15,949 nt of DNA from Bacteroidales bacterium (GTDB lineage Bacteria; Bacteroidota; Bacteroidia; Bacteroidales; UBA7960): the NCBI GenBank assembly GCA_003555385.1, contig PWHO01000323.1:1-15949 (forward strand), read 5' to 3'. Made by a program: the position numbers and the translations under genes. Positions 6,933-14,443 of this stretch are shown here, one piece after another (the first letter of the stretch is position 1; the number at the start of each line of letters is the position of its first letter). Below the pieces are notes generated by a model. That model did no database searches. It was given only the letters and a program-made list of their open reading frames with translations, and was not told the origin of the DNA.

Positions 6933-7883
6933 TTAATCAGCCAGGTGTTTAATTTTATCCACCAGAACCCTGGAAAGTTTCAGGTGGGATTCATGGGTCC
7001 ATCCGGCAACATGAGGAGTCAGCACCACACGAGGGTGGCCGGCCAGGAACCGGAAAGGTTCAGGAAGATCCCATAAGTCCAGGTCTTCAAAAGAGAGATG
7101 TTCGTATTCAAGGACATCCAGCGCGGCACCCCGCACCTTACCCGAACGCAGTGCACGGCAGAGATCCGCCGTATCCACCACCGGACCACGCGAGGTATTG
7201 ATCAGGAAGATATTTTTCCGAAAGCTGTTCAGGTAGTCAAAATCCGCCAGGTAGCGGGTTTCATCGGTCAGCGGCACATGCAGGCTCAAAAAATCGGCAC
7301 GGCGGAAAATCTCTTCCATATTGCCCTCCTCTACCCATTCAGAACCATAGCCTGTTTTGTATTTGTCGTAAGCCAGGATATCCATTCCGAATCCGCCAAG
7401 GCAACGGGCAAAAGCACTTCCCGTATGGCCATATCCGATAATTGCCATGGTCTTCCCCCTGAGTTCCGTCCCCCTGTTCTCCTCCCGTATCCAGGAAGCA
7501 TTACAAACCTCGTGGTGGGCCTTGCAGATATGATTGACAAGTGACAAGAGCAATCCGGTGGCGTGTTCACCCACAGCATCACAGTTCCCCTCCGGAGAAT
7601 TCAGGCAAGCTATGCCCATGCGGCCGGCATATGCCACATCAATATTTTCAAGGCCACTTCCAACCCGACCAATAAAACGCAGTTTTTCGGCACGCTGAAG
7701 TTCATTTTCGCCCAAAAAGAATTTGCTCCTGACAATAATACCGGTCAGCCGGGGCATCAAGGCAAGTAATTTTTTATGGGTAATTTCCGGATCATGAATA
7801 CAATTGTATCCAAGCCCTTCCAGCTCAGAAGAAAGCAAGGGGTGGGCACTGTCCAAAAACAACACATCTCCAAATACAGGCAT
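6933..7883 (-). CDS. D-2-hydroxyacid dehydrogenase, phosphoglycerate dehydrogenase-like
   Basis: A 316-residue NAD-dependent dehydrogenase. The NAD-binding loop is IIGYGHTGSAFA (G150, G152, G155). The catalytic triad of the family is present: R232 in NTSRGPVVD, E261 in ALDVLEYE and H291 in LTPHVAGW. FIGRVGSGLENID (70-82) is the typical substrate-loop segment. No C-terminal ACT or ASB domain is present, so it is shorter than E. coli-type SerA. Phosphoglycerate dehydrogenase (serine synthesis) is the most likely activity, and serS heading the same gene run is compatible. Substrate cannot be settled from sequence, and other 2-hydroxyacid dehydrogenases remain possible. It starts 8 nt after the stop of the PP2C-LysM gene, which indicates translation from the same transcript. 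Confidence 0.88.
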   Translation of the reverse strand: MPVFGDVLFLDSAHPLLSSELEGLGYNCIHDPEITHKKLLALMPRLTGIIVRSKFFLGENELQRAEKLRFIGRVGSGLENIDVAYAGRMGIACLNSPEGNCDAVGEHATGLLLSLVNHICKAHHEVCNASWIREENRGTELRGKTMAIIGYGHTGSAFARCLGGFGMDILAYDKYKTGYGSEWVEEGNMEEIFRRADFLSLHVPLTDETRYLADFDYLNSFRKNIFLINTSRGPVVDTADLCRALRSGKVRGAALDVLEYEHLSFEDLDLWDLPEPFRFLAGHPRVVLTPHVAGWTHESHLKLSRVLVDKIKHLAD

Positions 7884-7891
7884 AACTGTCG

Positions 7892-9190
7892 TTATTGGGT
7901 TTGCACCATTTCCCGGAAATTATCCAGCAATTCCTGACCGGCATTTTCACAGGAAGGACCGACCACCTCGGTGGTAAACTCTGTGTAATAGTGCGGATTC
8001 AGTTCAGGGTCACTGGAATACCTTACCGGAATCTGCAAACGGGCATCGGCAATCAGGCTACCATCACGGCCAAATCGCCCGGTATTCGGAGGGTGGTTAA
8101 TGATGAACCATGAACATACGCCAAACTGGGTATAAATCCTCCCCCAGGTATCTCCCCCACGTACGGTGTAAGGAATATCTTCAGGTAAAGCGCGGGGCTC
8201 ATCCATGGCCAGCGAGAGGGTATCATCAGGCGATTCAATTTCCACCTCCGCTGTTTCAGCAACAATTGGAATATTCACCGCCGGCTTTGGATCGTAAAGA
8301 AACAGGTCATACACCATGTACCCAACCAACAGTATCCCTGCCAGGTAGGCAATGTATTTGATTTTTTGCAGCATATCCTTATCAGGCAGCTGCTTTTTGG
8401 ATTTCTTCTTCGGCATATCTTCTGTTTCAGCTGATGACTTTGACCGGTGAGCCAACTGCTCCCGGCCTTCAATAAAACTCCGTTGACGGTTCTCCAGGTT
8501 GTAAAAACGCAGCATTTGCAAAGCCAGAACCTGCTTTTGGCCTTCTTCTCCTTCAAACAGGCGTGTCATCCGTGCCACTTTTGTCTGAGATGGCATGGAG
8601 TCCTGAAGAATTTTTCTTGTCTGCTTCAGGCAAAACAACTCACAACTCCTTCCCGAACCAGCAAGCAACATGTCCTCATTTACCGGAAGCAGCGGTTCTG
8701 CGGGAAACTGCGGGGCAACCACTGGCTGTTCTCCCATAAAAGCACCGGCGACACCAGCGCCTTGAGGTTCATCCACCGGCCATGACAGGGGAACCATCCT
8801 TTTGCCCGTAAAAACATACAGGCAAATATCACCGACCCAGGCATAATATACTTTCCCATCCCTGACAATGACACACAAACAACTCAGGGGCGGCAGATCG
8901 CCCTCCGCTTCTTTCTGAAAGGCCTGATACAGATAGCCACTTGTGTACATCAGGGCATTCCGGGATACTTCCTCCACCTTGTCATCCGTCTCATTTTCCA
9001 GGTAATACCTGATTCGCTCCAGGGCAGTTGCCGTACGTCCGGCATCCTGTTCTACCTCTCCCTGGCTGGCAGCGATCACAAAAGCAAATCCATGAGGAGT
9101 CTCAAACATGCCTTCCCTGTGCAGGCCACCGGGATCCGGGCCGGCTTCCCGACCAATGTACTCGAATGTATTAAACTTCCTGGTTGTCAT
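7892..9190 (-). CDS. Degenerate PP2C-like domain / transmembrane / LysM protein
   Basis: A 432-residue protein with three parts. Residues about 10-240 have the layout of a PPM/PP2C phosphatase: FAFVIAASQGE (36-45) where active enzymes have a DGMGG loop, YAWVGDICLYVFTGKRMVPLS (116-136) for the usual GDSRAYL strand, and DMLLAGSGR (173-181) for D.LLLCSDGL. The metal-binding Asp residues of the first and last motifs are missing, so it is probably a pseudophosphatase. A basic linker (KKKSKK, 261-266) precedes one membrane helix (about 277-298), placing the PPM part in the cytoplasm. Residues 341-388 form a LysM-like domain (YTVRGGDTWGRIYTQFGV ... LQIP), expected in the periplasm. This suggests a link between a cytoplasmic signal and the cell wall. 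Function is not known. Confidence 0.8.
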   Translation of the reverse strand: MTTRKFNTFEYIGREAGPDPGGLHREGMFETPHGFAFVIAASQGEVEQDAGRTATALERIRYYLENETDDKVEEVSRNALMYTSGYLYQAFQKEAEGDLPPLSCLCVIVRDGKVYYAWVGDICLYVFTGKRMVPLSWPVDEPQGAGVAGAFMGEQPVVAPQFPAEPLLPVNEDMLLAGSGRSCELFCLKQTRKILQDSMPSQTKVARMTRLFEGEEGQKQVLALQMLRFYNLENRQRSFIEGREQLAHRSKSSAETEDMPKKKSKKQLPDKDMLQKIKYIAYLAGILLVGYMVYDLFLYDPKPAVNIPIVAETAEVEIESPDDTLSLAMDEPRALPEDIPYTVRGGDTWGRIYTQFGVCSWFIINHPPNTGRFGRDGSLIADARLQIPVRYSSDPELNPHYYTEFTTEVVGPSCENAGQELLDNFREMVQTQ

Positions 9191-9202
9191 AAGCAGCTGC
9201 TT
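9191..9202. other. Perfect 12-bp palindrome abutting the PP2C-LysM start codon
   Basis: AAGCAGCTGCTT is perfectly self-complementary and touches the ATG at 9190 of the minus-strand gene. It could be an operator or a small RNA hairpin. It may also be chance, since nothing else supports it. Confidence 0.35.
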
Positions 9203-9213
9203 CCCTTTTCAAA

Positions 9214-9221
9214 CAAAAATA
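9214..9221 (-). promoter_or_regulatory. Possible internal promoter -7 box before the PP2C-LysM gene
   Basis: The minus-strand reading is TATTTTTG, an exact TAnnTTTG match, inside the only larger gap (60 nt) of the five-gene run. No TTG occurs 19-21 nt upstream, so support is partial. If used, the PP2C-LysM and dehydrogenase genes would be transcribed separately from rsmA. Confidence 0.3.
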
Positions 9222-9250
9222 CATTTTTTAACCGGAAATAAAAGCAGGCC

Positions 9251-10027
9251 TTAACCAACCTGCCGGGCAATCTCCACAAATTCCTGCACCGTGAGTTGCT
9301 CCGGACGTTCTCCCTGCATCCGGGGATCCAGCTCCGCCCAGTTAATATGCATCCCTTTCAGCGAGTTTCTGAGTGTCTTCCTTCTTTGGTTGAAAGACGT
9401 CTTTACCACCGCAAAAAACAGCGCCTCATCACAGTCAAGCGACATATCCGGCCTGGAAGTGAAACGAAGCACGGTGGAGTCTACCTTGGGCGGAGGAACA
9501 AACACATGAGGCGGAACGTCAAACAATAACTCAACCTCGTAAAACGCCTGCATCAGCACACTGAGAATGCCATATGTTTTGCTTCCCGGGGGTGCCGCAA
9601 TCCGTTTGGCCACCTCCTTCTGAAACATCCCAACCACTTCAGGGATCTGGTACCTGTTGTACAACACACGAAACAAGATCTGGGAAGATATATTATAGGG
9701 AAAATTGCCGATAACAGCTAAAGGTTCTTTTCCGGCAATGGTTGAAATATCCCAGCTCAGGAAGTCTCCCTCAATGATGCGGTTCTTCAGTTCAGGGTAC
9801 TTGCCATGCAGGTATAGCACAGATTCACCATCCACTTCCAGCCCGTACCAACGGATATCCTCCCGGTTTACCAGGTGGCGTGAGAGCATTCCGGTACCGG
9901 GACCCACCTCCAGAACAGCTGTATAGTTCCCGTGACCGGTCAGACTGCCGGCAATTTGCCGTGCTATATGGGCATCGGCCAGGAAATGCTGACCCAGTGC
10001 TTTTTTGGGGCTAACATGATGTTTCAC
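9251..10027 (-). CDS. rsmA: 16S rRNA dimethyladenosine transferase RsmA (KsgA)
   Basis: A 258-residue S-adenosylmethionine-dependent enzyme that dimethylates two adjacent adenines in the 3'-terminal hairpin of 16S rRNA late in 30S assembly. Seen directly are KKALGQHFLAD (8-18), SAM-binding LEVGPGTGMLS (39-49), EGDFL, catalytic GNFPYNISS (107-115, the N-[LIF]-P-[FY] motif of N6-adenine methylases), and the C-terminal SFNQRRKTLRNSL. Length is normal. The start is a GTG at 10027 giving MKHHVSPKKALGQHF, and no in-frame ATG gives a better fit. It begins 11 nt after the TPR gene stop, in the same run. Confidence 0.97.
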   Translation of the reverse strand: MKHHVSPKKALGQHFLADAHIARQIAGSLTGHGNYTAVLEVGPGTGMLSRHLVNREDIRWYGLEVDGESVLYLHGKYPELKNRIIEGDFLSWDISTIAGKEPLAVIGNFPYNISSQILFRVLYNRYQIPEVVGMFQKEVAKRIAAPPGSKTYGILSVLMQAFYEVELLFDVPPHVFVPPPKVDSTVLRFTSRPDMSLDCDEALFFAVVKTSFNQRRKTLRNSLKGMHINWAELDPRMQGERPEQLTVQEFVEIARQVG

Positions 10028-10038
10028 AATTGCATGGT

Positions 10039-11871
10039 TCAGTTTACCATATCACCGCGAAGCGCACGGAAGCGATTTCTGGCCGTCAGGGTATATATGC
10101 TCCCCGGATAGTCGATCATGATCCGCTGGTACAACTCCATGGCTTTGTCATGGTTCTCAAAATAATGTTGGTGCAGTTCCGCGCGTTTAAACAACGCTTC
10201 ATCGGCCAGCAGCCCGCCAGGGTAATCTTCTGCGATCACGGTCAGCAAACTGTCCACAGCCTCGTAATTTCCCCTGCTTTCCATGATCTCCGAACGGGCA
10301 TACAACACATCGTCATTGATCTGGTGGGCGGGGAAACGATCGCGTATGGAGTCCAGCACCTGCTCCGCTCTGTTGTAATGGTGCGTAAAAATATGCTGTT
10401 CAGCCCGGGCAAACATCTCCAGGGGTTTGGTGTTTCCGTCTCCGGTGACATTATCCTGTATCCGGAGGGAAAGCCTGATGGCGTCATTGGCGATCAGCCT
10501 GGATGTTCCGGCTTTCAGCACATCAAGCTGTGCCTTGGCCCAGTCAAACTCCCCGATAAAATAAGAAAGCCGGGCATTTTTGAATTTGGCTTCATGTGCC
10601 AGGGGATCATCACGGAACATCCGGTCCACCTGGGAGTATAGCAATGTGGCATCCCAAACCTCACCCGTCAGAAGCAAAATGTCGGCCAGTTCTACCCGGC
10701 ACTCCCCTTTCACTCTGTTGGAAACACCTGACAGGTCCAGTATATCCTCCAGAAGCCTGATGGCCTCATCAGTCCGGTCGAGGTAAAAAGCCTGAAGCCT
10801 TGCCAGGTTTCTTACCAGCTGAACGGTAGCCCCGCGTATCCCCATTCGATCAATGGTCTGGATGTATTCCTGCTCCACCTCCTCCAATGTTTCCCTCTCA
10901 TATTCATAGCCGCTGGTAACGGCCAGAAACCTTACATTCAGGAACCCCACCAGGGATTCCAGGTAAAAAGGGGCCTCTTCTCCCTGGTCGAGCAGGTACT
11001 GATAGGCTTCAGCAGCCAACTCATAATATTCGTTGCGGGCACTGAGATCAGCCACCTCCAACACCAATTCCCCTTCCCGGCCCAGCCGGCGGTCCAGGGC
11101 CCTGGCCTGGCGGAAAGCCATCCGAAAATCCTGTTGCTGCATCGACAACCACAACAGCATCTCCGCATATAATATATTGTCAGGATGACGCTGGGTGCGG
11201 GCCAGCAGCACCCTTCGCAAAGCTTCATTGCGCGAAAAATCCGGGTCACTGGCAATGGCATCCTGTATGATCCCCCTGACCCTGTCCATATCTTCCCTGT
11301 ATTCGTTCAGGTAATCCAGGTACTCCTCCATCATGAACTGATAATCTCCCTTTTTTTCATGGAGTTCGGCGATATGCAGATGCAGGGGATAATCGTCGTC
11401 CAACAATTCCCGGCCACGTTTGAAAGTTTCCAGTGCCCTGTCGGTATATTCCCGCGCCTCAAACGCAGTGGCCAGATCAACCACATCGGGATAACGCGCC
11501 TGCAAGTCGTCAATGAGGCCATCAAAATGACGTCGTGCACGCCTGTCATTCCCTTCCCGTTGACGCACCCACCCATGGTCAACGGCATACCGGATGTCGT
11601 CCGGGTTTGCTTCCTGCTGAGCCTGTGTCAGTCGCCGGGCACTTCTGTATTCCTCAAGTTCCAGCAGACTGATCAAATAGTTATTGTAAATAAGGGGAGT
11701 TGGGTTTTCCTCGTACAACTGCTCATAGATTGCCACAGCACGCTCATAATCACCCCCCCTGAAATACTGGGCAGCAAGCCGCTCATCTGTGGTGTCAGAA
11801 GCATCAAGACCGGCCGGCATCATCAACAGGAAGCCGCAAAACATCAAAAACAGGGCAATCATCCTTCGCAT
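10039..11871 (-). CDS. Secreted TPR-repeat protein
   Basis: A 610-residue protein. Residues 1-24 form a signal peptide: Arg-Arg near the N-terminus, a hydrophobic core (IALFLMFCGFLLMM) and a likely cut after LDA. No lipobox is seen. The rest is helical repeat. TPR-like units begin at about residue 31 (AAQYFRGGDYERAVAIYEQL) and recur through the middle. The last units (LYARSEIMESRGNYEAVDSL; ALFKRAELHQHYFENHDKAM) end in DYPGSIYTLTARNRFRALRGD, like periplasmic CpoB/YbgF-type TPR tails. It is likely a periplasmic or outer-membrane-associated scaffold; its partner is unknown. The gene lies 12 nt after serS and 11 nt before rsmA. Either M1 or M4 could be the start. Confidence 0.88.
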   Translation of the reverse strand: MRRMIALFLMFCGFLLMMPAGLDASDTTDERLAAQYFRGGDYERAVAIYEQLYEENPTPLIYNNYLISLLELEEYRSARRLTQAQQEANPDDIRYAVDHGWVRQREGNDRRARRHFDGLIDDLQARYPDVVDLATAFEAREYTDRALETFKRGRELLDDDYPLHLHIAELHEKKGDYQFMMEEYLDYLNEYREDMDRVRGIIQDAIASDPDFSRNEALRRVLLARTQRHPDNILYAEMLLWLSMQQQDFRMAFRQARALDRRLGREGELVLEVADLSARNEYYELAAEAYQYLLDQGEEAPFYLESLVGFLNVRFLAVTSGYEYERETLEEVEQEYIQTIDRMGIRGATVQLVRNLARLQAFYLDRTDEAIRLLEDILDLSGVSNRVKGECRVELADILLLTGEVWDATLLYSQVDRMFRDDPLAHEAKFKNARLSYFIGEFDWAKAQLDVLKAGTSRLIANDAIRLSLRIQDNVTGDGNTKPLEMFARAEQHIFTHHYNRAEQVLDSIRDRFPAHQINDDVLYARSEIMESRGNYEAVDSLLTVIAEDYPGGLLADEALFKRAELHQHYFENHDKAMELYQRIMIDYPGSIYTLTARNRFRALRGDMVN

Positions 11872-11883
11872 CGCAAACGCTTT

Positions 11884-13158
11884 TTATTCCTGAATTCTGT
11901 CAAAGCCCGTATAAGGACGCAGGACCTCCGGTATGATAACGCCGTTTTGATCCTGCTTATTCTCCAACAATGCCGCCACAATACGGGGCAAAGCCAGGGC
12001 ACTGCCATTGAGGGTGTGTGCCAGCAAGTTCCTGCCTTCGGGTGAACGGTAACGAAGCTTAAGCCGGTGCGACTGATAGGTCTCAAAATTCGATACCGAA
12101 CTCACTTCCAGCCAGCGCCCCTGCGCCCCCGACCAAACTTCCAGGTCAAAGGTCAGCGCGGCTGCAAACCCCAGGTCACCGCCACATAACCTGGCAACCC
12201 GGAATGGAAGTTCAAGTTTTTTCAGCAAAGCAGCCACATGGTCAACCATTTCATCCAGTGCCTGGTAGCTTTTCTCCGGATGGGTTACCTGCACAATCTC
12301 TACTTTATCGAACTGGTGCAAACGGTTCAACCCACGTACATCTTTTCCATATGAGCCAGCTTCCCGGCGGAAGCAAACAGAATACGCAGTGTACTTCACC
12401 GGCAACTCATCCCCTTTCAGGATTGTATCGCGAAACAAATTGGTAACCGGGACCTCCGAAGTGGGAATCAGGTAAAGGTCATCCGACTGTACATGGTACA
12501 TCTGGCCGTCCTTGTCGGGAAGCTGCCCGGTACCATAGGCAGAATCAGCATTGACCAGAAGCGGTGGCTGGATTTCCGTGTAACCGGCTTTTGCGGCCTC
12601 ATCCAGAAAGAAAGCGATCAGGGCACGCTGAAGCCGGGCTCCCTTACCTTTATACACCGGGAAACCCGCACCGGTAATCTTGGTTCCTGCTTCAAAATCA
12701 ATGATGTCAAGCTTTTTGGTCAGCTCCCAGTGCGGAAGTGCTTCCGGTGCAGCCGCCTCAGCTTCTCCCTCTTCCCTGACAATCTCATTATCAGCCTCAG
12801 TATTACCAGGAGGCACAGAAGGATGGGGAATGTTGGGTAAACGGGTCATCAGCTCATTCAATCCGGAGGCAACCACGTCAAGCTTTTCCTGGAGGGATTT
12901 AGCCTGCTGCTTCAATCGGGCTGATTCCTGTTTTAAGTCTTCGGCTTCCTGCCCCTTACCGGATTTGAACAATTCACCGATACGCCGGGCCAGCACCTTG
13001 CTTTCTGCCAGTGTATCATCCAGCTGTTTCTGCATCTGCCTTCGCTCACTGTCTGCCTCCGCGACGCGTTCCACCAGGTCGGCGGCATCCATATTTCTCA
13101 CCTTAAGCCGCTCAATCACCTCACGGCTGTTCTCCCTGATAAGTTGAATATCAATCAT
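11884..13158 (-). CDS. serS: Seryl-tRNA synthetase
   Basis: A 424-residue class II synthetase that charges tRNA-Ser (and tRNA-Sec where present) with serine. Residues about 25-105 form the long antiparallel coiled-coil arm that grips the tRNA. The serine-binding TSE is at 233-235. Motif 2 is FRREAGSYGKDVRGLNRLHQ (263-282). Motif 3 is NGSALALPRIVAALLEN (384-400). Length is usual. It is the first gene of the long minus-strand run, with an exact -7 box about 45 nt upstream. No ribosome site is visible before the ATG, as is common in this phylum. Confidence 0.98.
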   Translation of the reverse strand: MIDIQLIRENSREVIERLKVRNMDAADLVERVAEADSERRQMQKQLDDTLAESKVLARRIGELFKSGKGQEAEDLKQESARLKQQAKSLQEKLDVVASGLNELMTRLPNIPHPSVPPGNTEADNEIVREEGEAEAAAPEALPHWELTKKLDIIDFEAGTKITGAGFPVYKGKGARLQRALIAFFLDEAAKAGYTEIQPPLLVNADSAYGTGQLPDKDGQMYHVQSDDLYLIPTSEVPVTNLFRDTILKGDELPVKYTAYSVCFRREAGSYGKDVRGLNRLHQFDKVEIVQVTHPEKSYQALDEMVDHVAALLKKLELPFRVARLCGGDLGFAAALTFDLEVWSGAQGRWLEVSSVSNFETYQSHRLKLRYRSPEGRNLLAHTLNGSALALPRIVAALLENKQDQNGVIIPEVLRPYTGFDRIQE

Positions 13159-13200
13159 GGTCTTTATTTGGACTGTTATTACTCAGTTGTTGCAAAGAGT

Positions 13201-13208
13201 CAAAATTA
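13201..13208 (-). promoter_or_regulatory. Promoter -7 box of the serS gene run
   Basis: The minus-strand reading is TAATTTTG, an exact TAnnTTTG match, 42 nt before the serS ATG and just past the rpmA terminator. The -33 region at 19-20 nt is a T run (TTT) and not TTG, so only the -7 element is well supported. Confidence 0.5.
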
Positions 13209-13221
13209 CGAAAACCACGGC

Positions 13222-13248
13222 AAAAAAAAATCCTGCCGTGGCAGGATT
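13222..13248 (-). terminator. Rho-independent terminator of rplU-rpmA
   Basis: On the minus strand AATCCTGC-CACG-GCAGGATT is a perfect 8-bp stem (13248-13229) followed by a run of T (13231-13222 region). It lies 43 nt after the rpmA stop and separates the ribosomal pair from serS. Confidence 0.9.
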
Positions 13249-13291
13249 ATATATTGCGATGGTCTCCGGTAACCCGGAAATCTGAAGCACC

Positions 13292-13672
13292 TTATGCCTG
13301 GGTTTCAGCAGGGGTTTCACCCTCGCCGGAAGCCTCTGCAGTGGGTTCTTCGAGAGTTTTCTCCACAGCGGCTTCAGCCACAGGCTTGCTATCGGTTGTT
13401 TCAGCCACCGGTGCCTCTGCCACAGGTTCAACAGAAACATAAGACTTATTACCGTATGACTTTTTAAAAACCACCTTGCCATCAATCAGCGCATACAGGG
13501 TATGATCCTTACCCATCCCTACATTGCGGCCCGGGTTATGTCTGGTACCACGCTGCCTGACAATAATGTTTCCGGCAGTGGCCACAGAGCCACCAAATAT
13601 TTTAACACCGAGTCTTTTGCTATGCGACTCGCGACCGTTACGTGAGCTACCAACTCCTTTCTTATGTGCCAT
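13292..13672 (-). CDS. rpmA: Ribosomal protein L27 (bL27) with a long acidic tail
   Basis: Large-subunit protein whose N-terminus reaches the peptidyl-transferase centre. The core matches the family: MAHKKGVGSSRNGRESHSKR, LGVKIFGGSVATAGNIIVRQRGTR, GRNVGMGKDHTLYALIDGKV. It starts directly with MAHKKG, so no cleavable Firmicutes-type leader is present. The core ends near residue 81. Residues 82-126 form a low-complexity tail rich in Ala, Glu, Pro and Thr (PVAEAPVAETTD; EEPTAEASGEGE), making it 126 residues against the usual 84-88. No frameshift is needed to explain the tail. It lies 28 nt after rplU, in one transcript. The function of the tail is unknown. Confidence 0.96.
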   Translation of the reverse strand: MAHKKGVGSSRNGRESHSKRLGVKIFGGSVATAGNIIVRQRGTRHNPGRNVGMGKDHTLYALIDGKVVFKKSYGNKSYVSVEPVAEAPVAETTDSKPVAEAAVEKTLEEPTAEASGEGETPAETQA

Positions 13673-13700
13673 AGTTTCTTAATTTTCAGTTGCCAATCTG

Positions 13701-14012
13701 TTATGCGGTAATCTCTTCAATCTGGATCTGGGTCAGCGGCTGGCGATGACCATTCATCTTCTGATAGCCTTTGCGCCTTTTCTTCTTGAAAACAAGCACC
13801 TTGTCGGCTTTCACATGCTCCAGCACTTTGGCCTTTACCTTTGCGCCTTCCACAACGGGAGTTCCCACCTGAATATTTTCGCCGTCAGCCAGCAATAACA
13901 CCTGGTCAAACTCCAGTTCGTTGCCCGCTTCGTTATCCAGCAGATTTACAAAAAGCTTCTGGTCTTTTTGAATCTTGAATTGCTGGCCGCCTATTTCAAC
14001 AATTGCGTACAT
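13701..14012 (-). CDS. rplU: Ribosomal protein L21 (bL21)
   Basis: A 103-residue large-subunit protein that binds 23S rRNA. MYAIVEIGGQQFKIQKDQKL at the N-terminus and the basic KADKVLVFKKKRRKGYQKMN with GHRQPLTQIQIEEI at the C-terminus are diagnostic. Length is normal. On the minus strand AAGGACAAGAG precedes the ATG, one of the clearer ribosome sites in the window. A strong promoter lies about 45 nt upstream, and rpmA follows, as in most bacteria. Confidence 0.98.
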   Translation of the reverse strand: MYAIVEIGGQQFKIQKDQKLFVNLLDNEAGNELEFDQVLLLADGENIQVGTPVVEGAKVKAKVLEHVKADKVLVFKKKRRKGYQKMNGHRQPLTQIQIEEITA

Positions 14013-14055
14013 CTCTTGTCCTTGGTTAAAAATGAGTTACTCGAATATTGGGGTG

Positions 14056-14085
14056 CAAAGATAAATAAAAATTACCAAGGTACAA
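14056..14085 (-). promoter_or_regulatory. Bacteroidota-type promoter of rplU-rpmA
   Basis: On the minus strand TTG (14085-14083), a 19-nt spacer and TATCTTTG (14063-14056) match both elements exactly. Start of transcription should be near 14049, about 37 nt before the L21 ATG. Confidence 0.75.
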
Positions 14086-14230
14086 GGCCCCGGCTAAATA
14101 TTTTTCTTTCTGTGTTTTATGAGATGCCCTGGCAGGACTATGCACCCACTCCCATGCAAACGGGCGACCCTAAAGGCTCCTCCCTCTGCAGGGTCATATC
14201 TCCAGCGGGCACCCCCCAGTGACCCGGCAA

Positions 14231-14298
14231 AGTTACACAATCGTCGCAGTTACACAACCGGTACAGTTACACAACCGGTAGAGTTACACAACCGTTAG
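14231..14298. repeat. 17-bp tandem repeat, four units
   Basis: Units start at 14231, 14248, 14265 and 14282. All begin AGTTACACAA; units 2-4 continue CCGGTAC, CCGGTAG and CCGTTAG, and unit 1 continues TCGTCGC. Divergence is greatest in the first unit. There are no spacers and no flanking rep or cas gene. Confidence 0.93.
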
Positions 14299-14352
14299 AG
14301 GTAAATCCCCGCAACAGCCCCCCGGCACCGGGCGTATTGATCACCTTTTGCT

Positions 14353-14360
14353 TATCTTTG
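14353..14360 (+). promoter_or_regulatory. Promoter -7 box of the CYTH gene
   Basis: TATCTTTG is an exact TAnnTTTG match, 83 nt before the CYTH ATG. The nearest TTG (14337-14339) is only 13 nt upstream, too close for a standard -33, so this is a partial match. If used, transcription starts near 14367, inside the first 20-bp repeat. Confidence 0.45.
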
Positions 14361-14364
14361 TTAA

Positions 14365-14424
14365 GCAGCTGGTCACCCTGACTTGCAGCTGGTCACCCTG
14401 GCTTGCAGCTGGTCGCCCTGGCTT
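14365..14424. repeat. 20-bp tandem repeat, three units
   Basis: Units start at 14365, 14385 and 14405, with consensus GCAGCTGGTCACCCTGGCTT; unit 1 has GACTT and unit 3 GTCGCCC. Each carries the palindrome CAGCTG. The array lies between the -7 box and the ATG of the CYTH gene, so it probably forms most of that gene's leader. Confidence 0.93.
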
Positions 14425-14443
14425 TTTTTATAAACCACCCCTT

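Larger units (their letters stand above)
14013..14443. other. 431-nt gap between rplU and the CYTH gene
   Basis: This divergent gap holds the rplU promoter at its left edge and the CYTH-gene -7 box at 14353-14360. Between and after these lie two unrelated tandem arrays, 17 bp x 4 and 20 bp x 3. The stretch 14100-14230 shows no convincing gene. Its only structure is a weak inverted repeat, GACCCT (14166-14171) with AGGGTC (14190-14195). Confidence 0.7.

Noticed and set aside
6924..6941. Terminator between aspartate kinase and the dehydrogenase
   Set aside because: Only a 5-bp GCTGA/TCAGC stem with an 8-nt loop and no T tract is present.
11185..12045. Plus-strand 286-codon frame opposite the TPR and serS genes
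   Set aside because: It spans the junction of two well-supported minus-strand genes and is a codon-bias shadow.
14231..14298. DnaA boxes or a replication origin
   Set aside because: The repeats contain TTACACAA, which does not fit the TTATNCACA DnaA box well, and no replication gene is adjacent.
14348..14443. 32-residue N-terminal extension of the CYTH protein
   Set aside because: It is translated from the 20-bp repeats and the promoter box. CYTH proteins begin just before the ExExK motif, as at the 14444 ATG.
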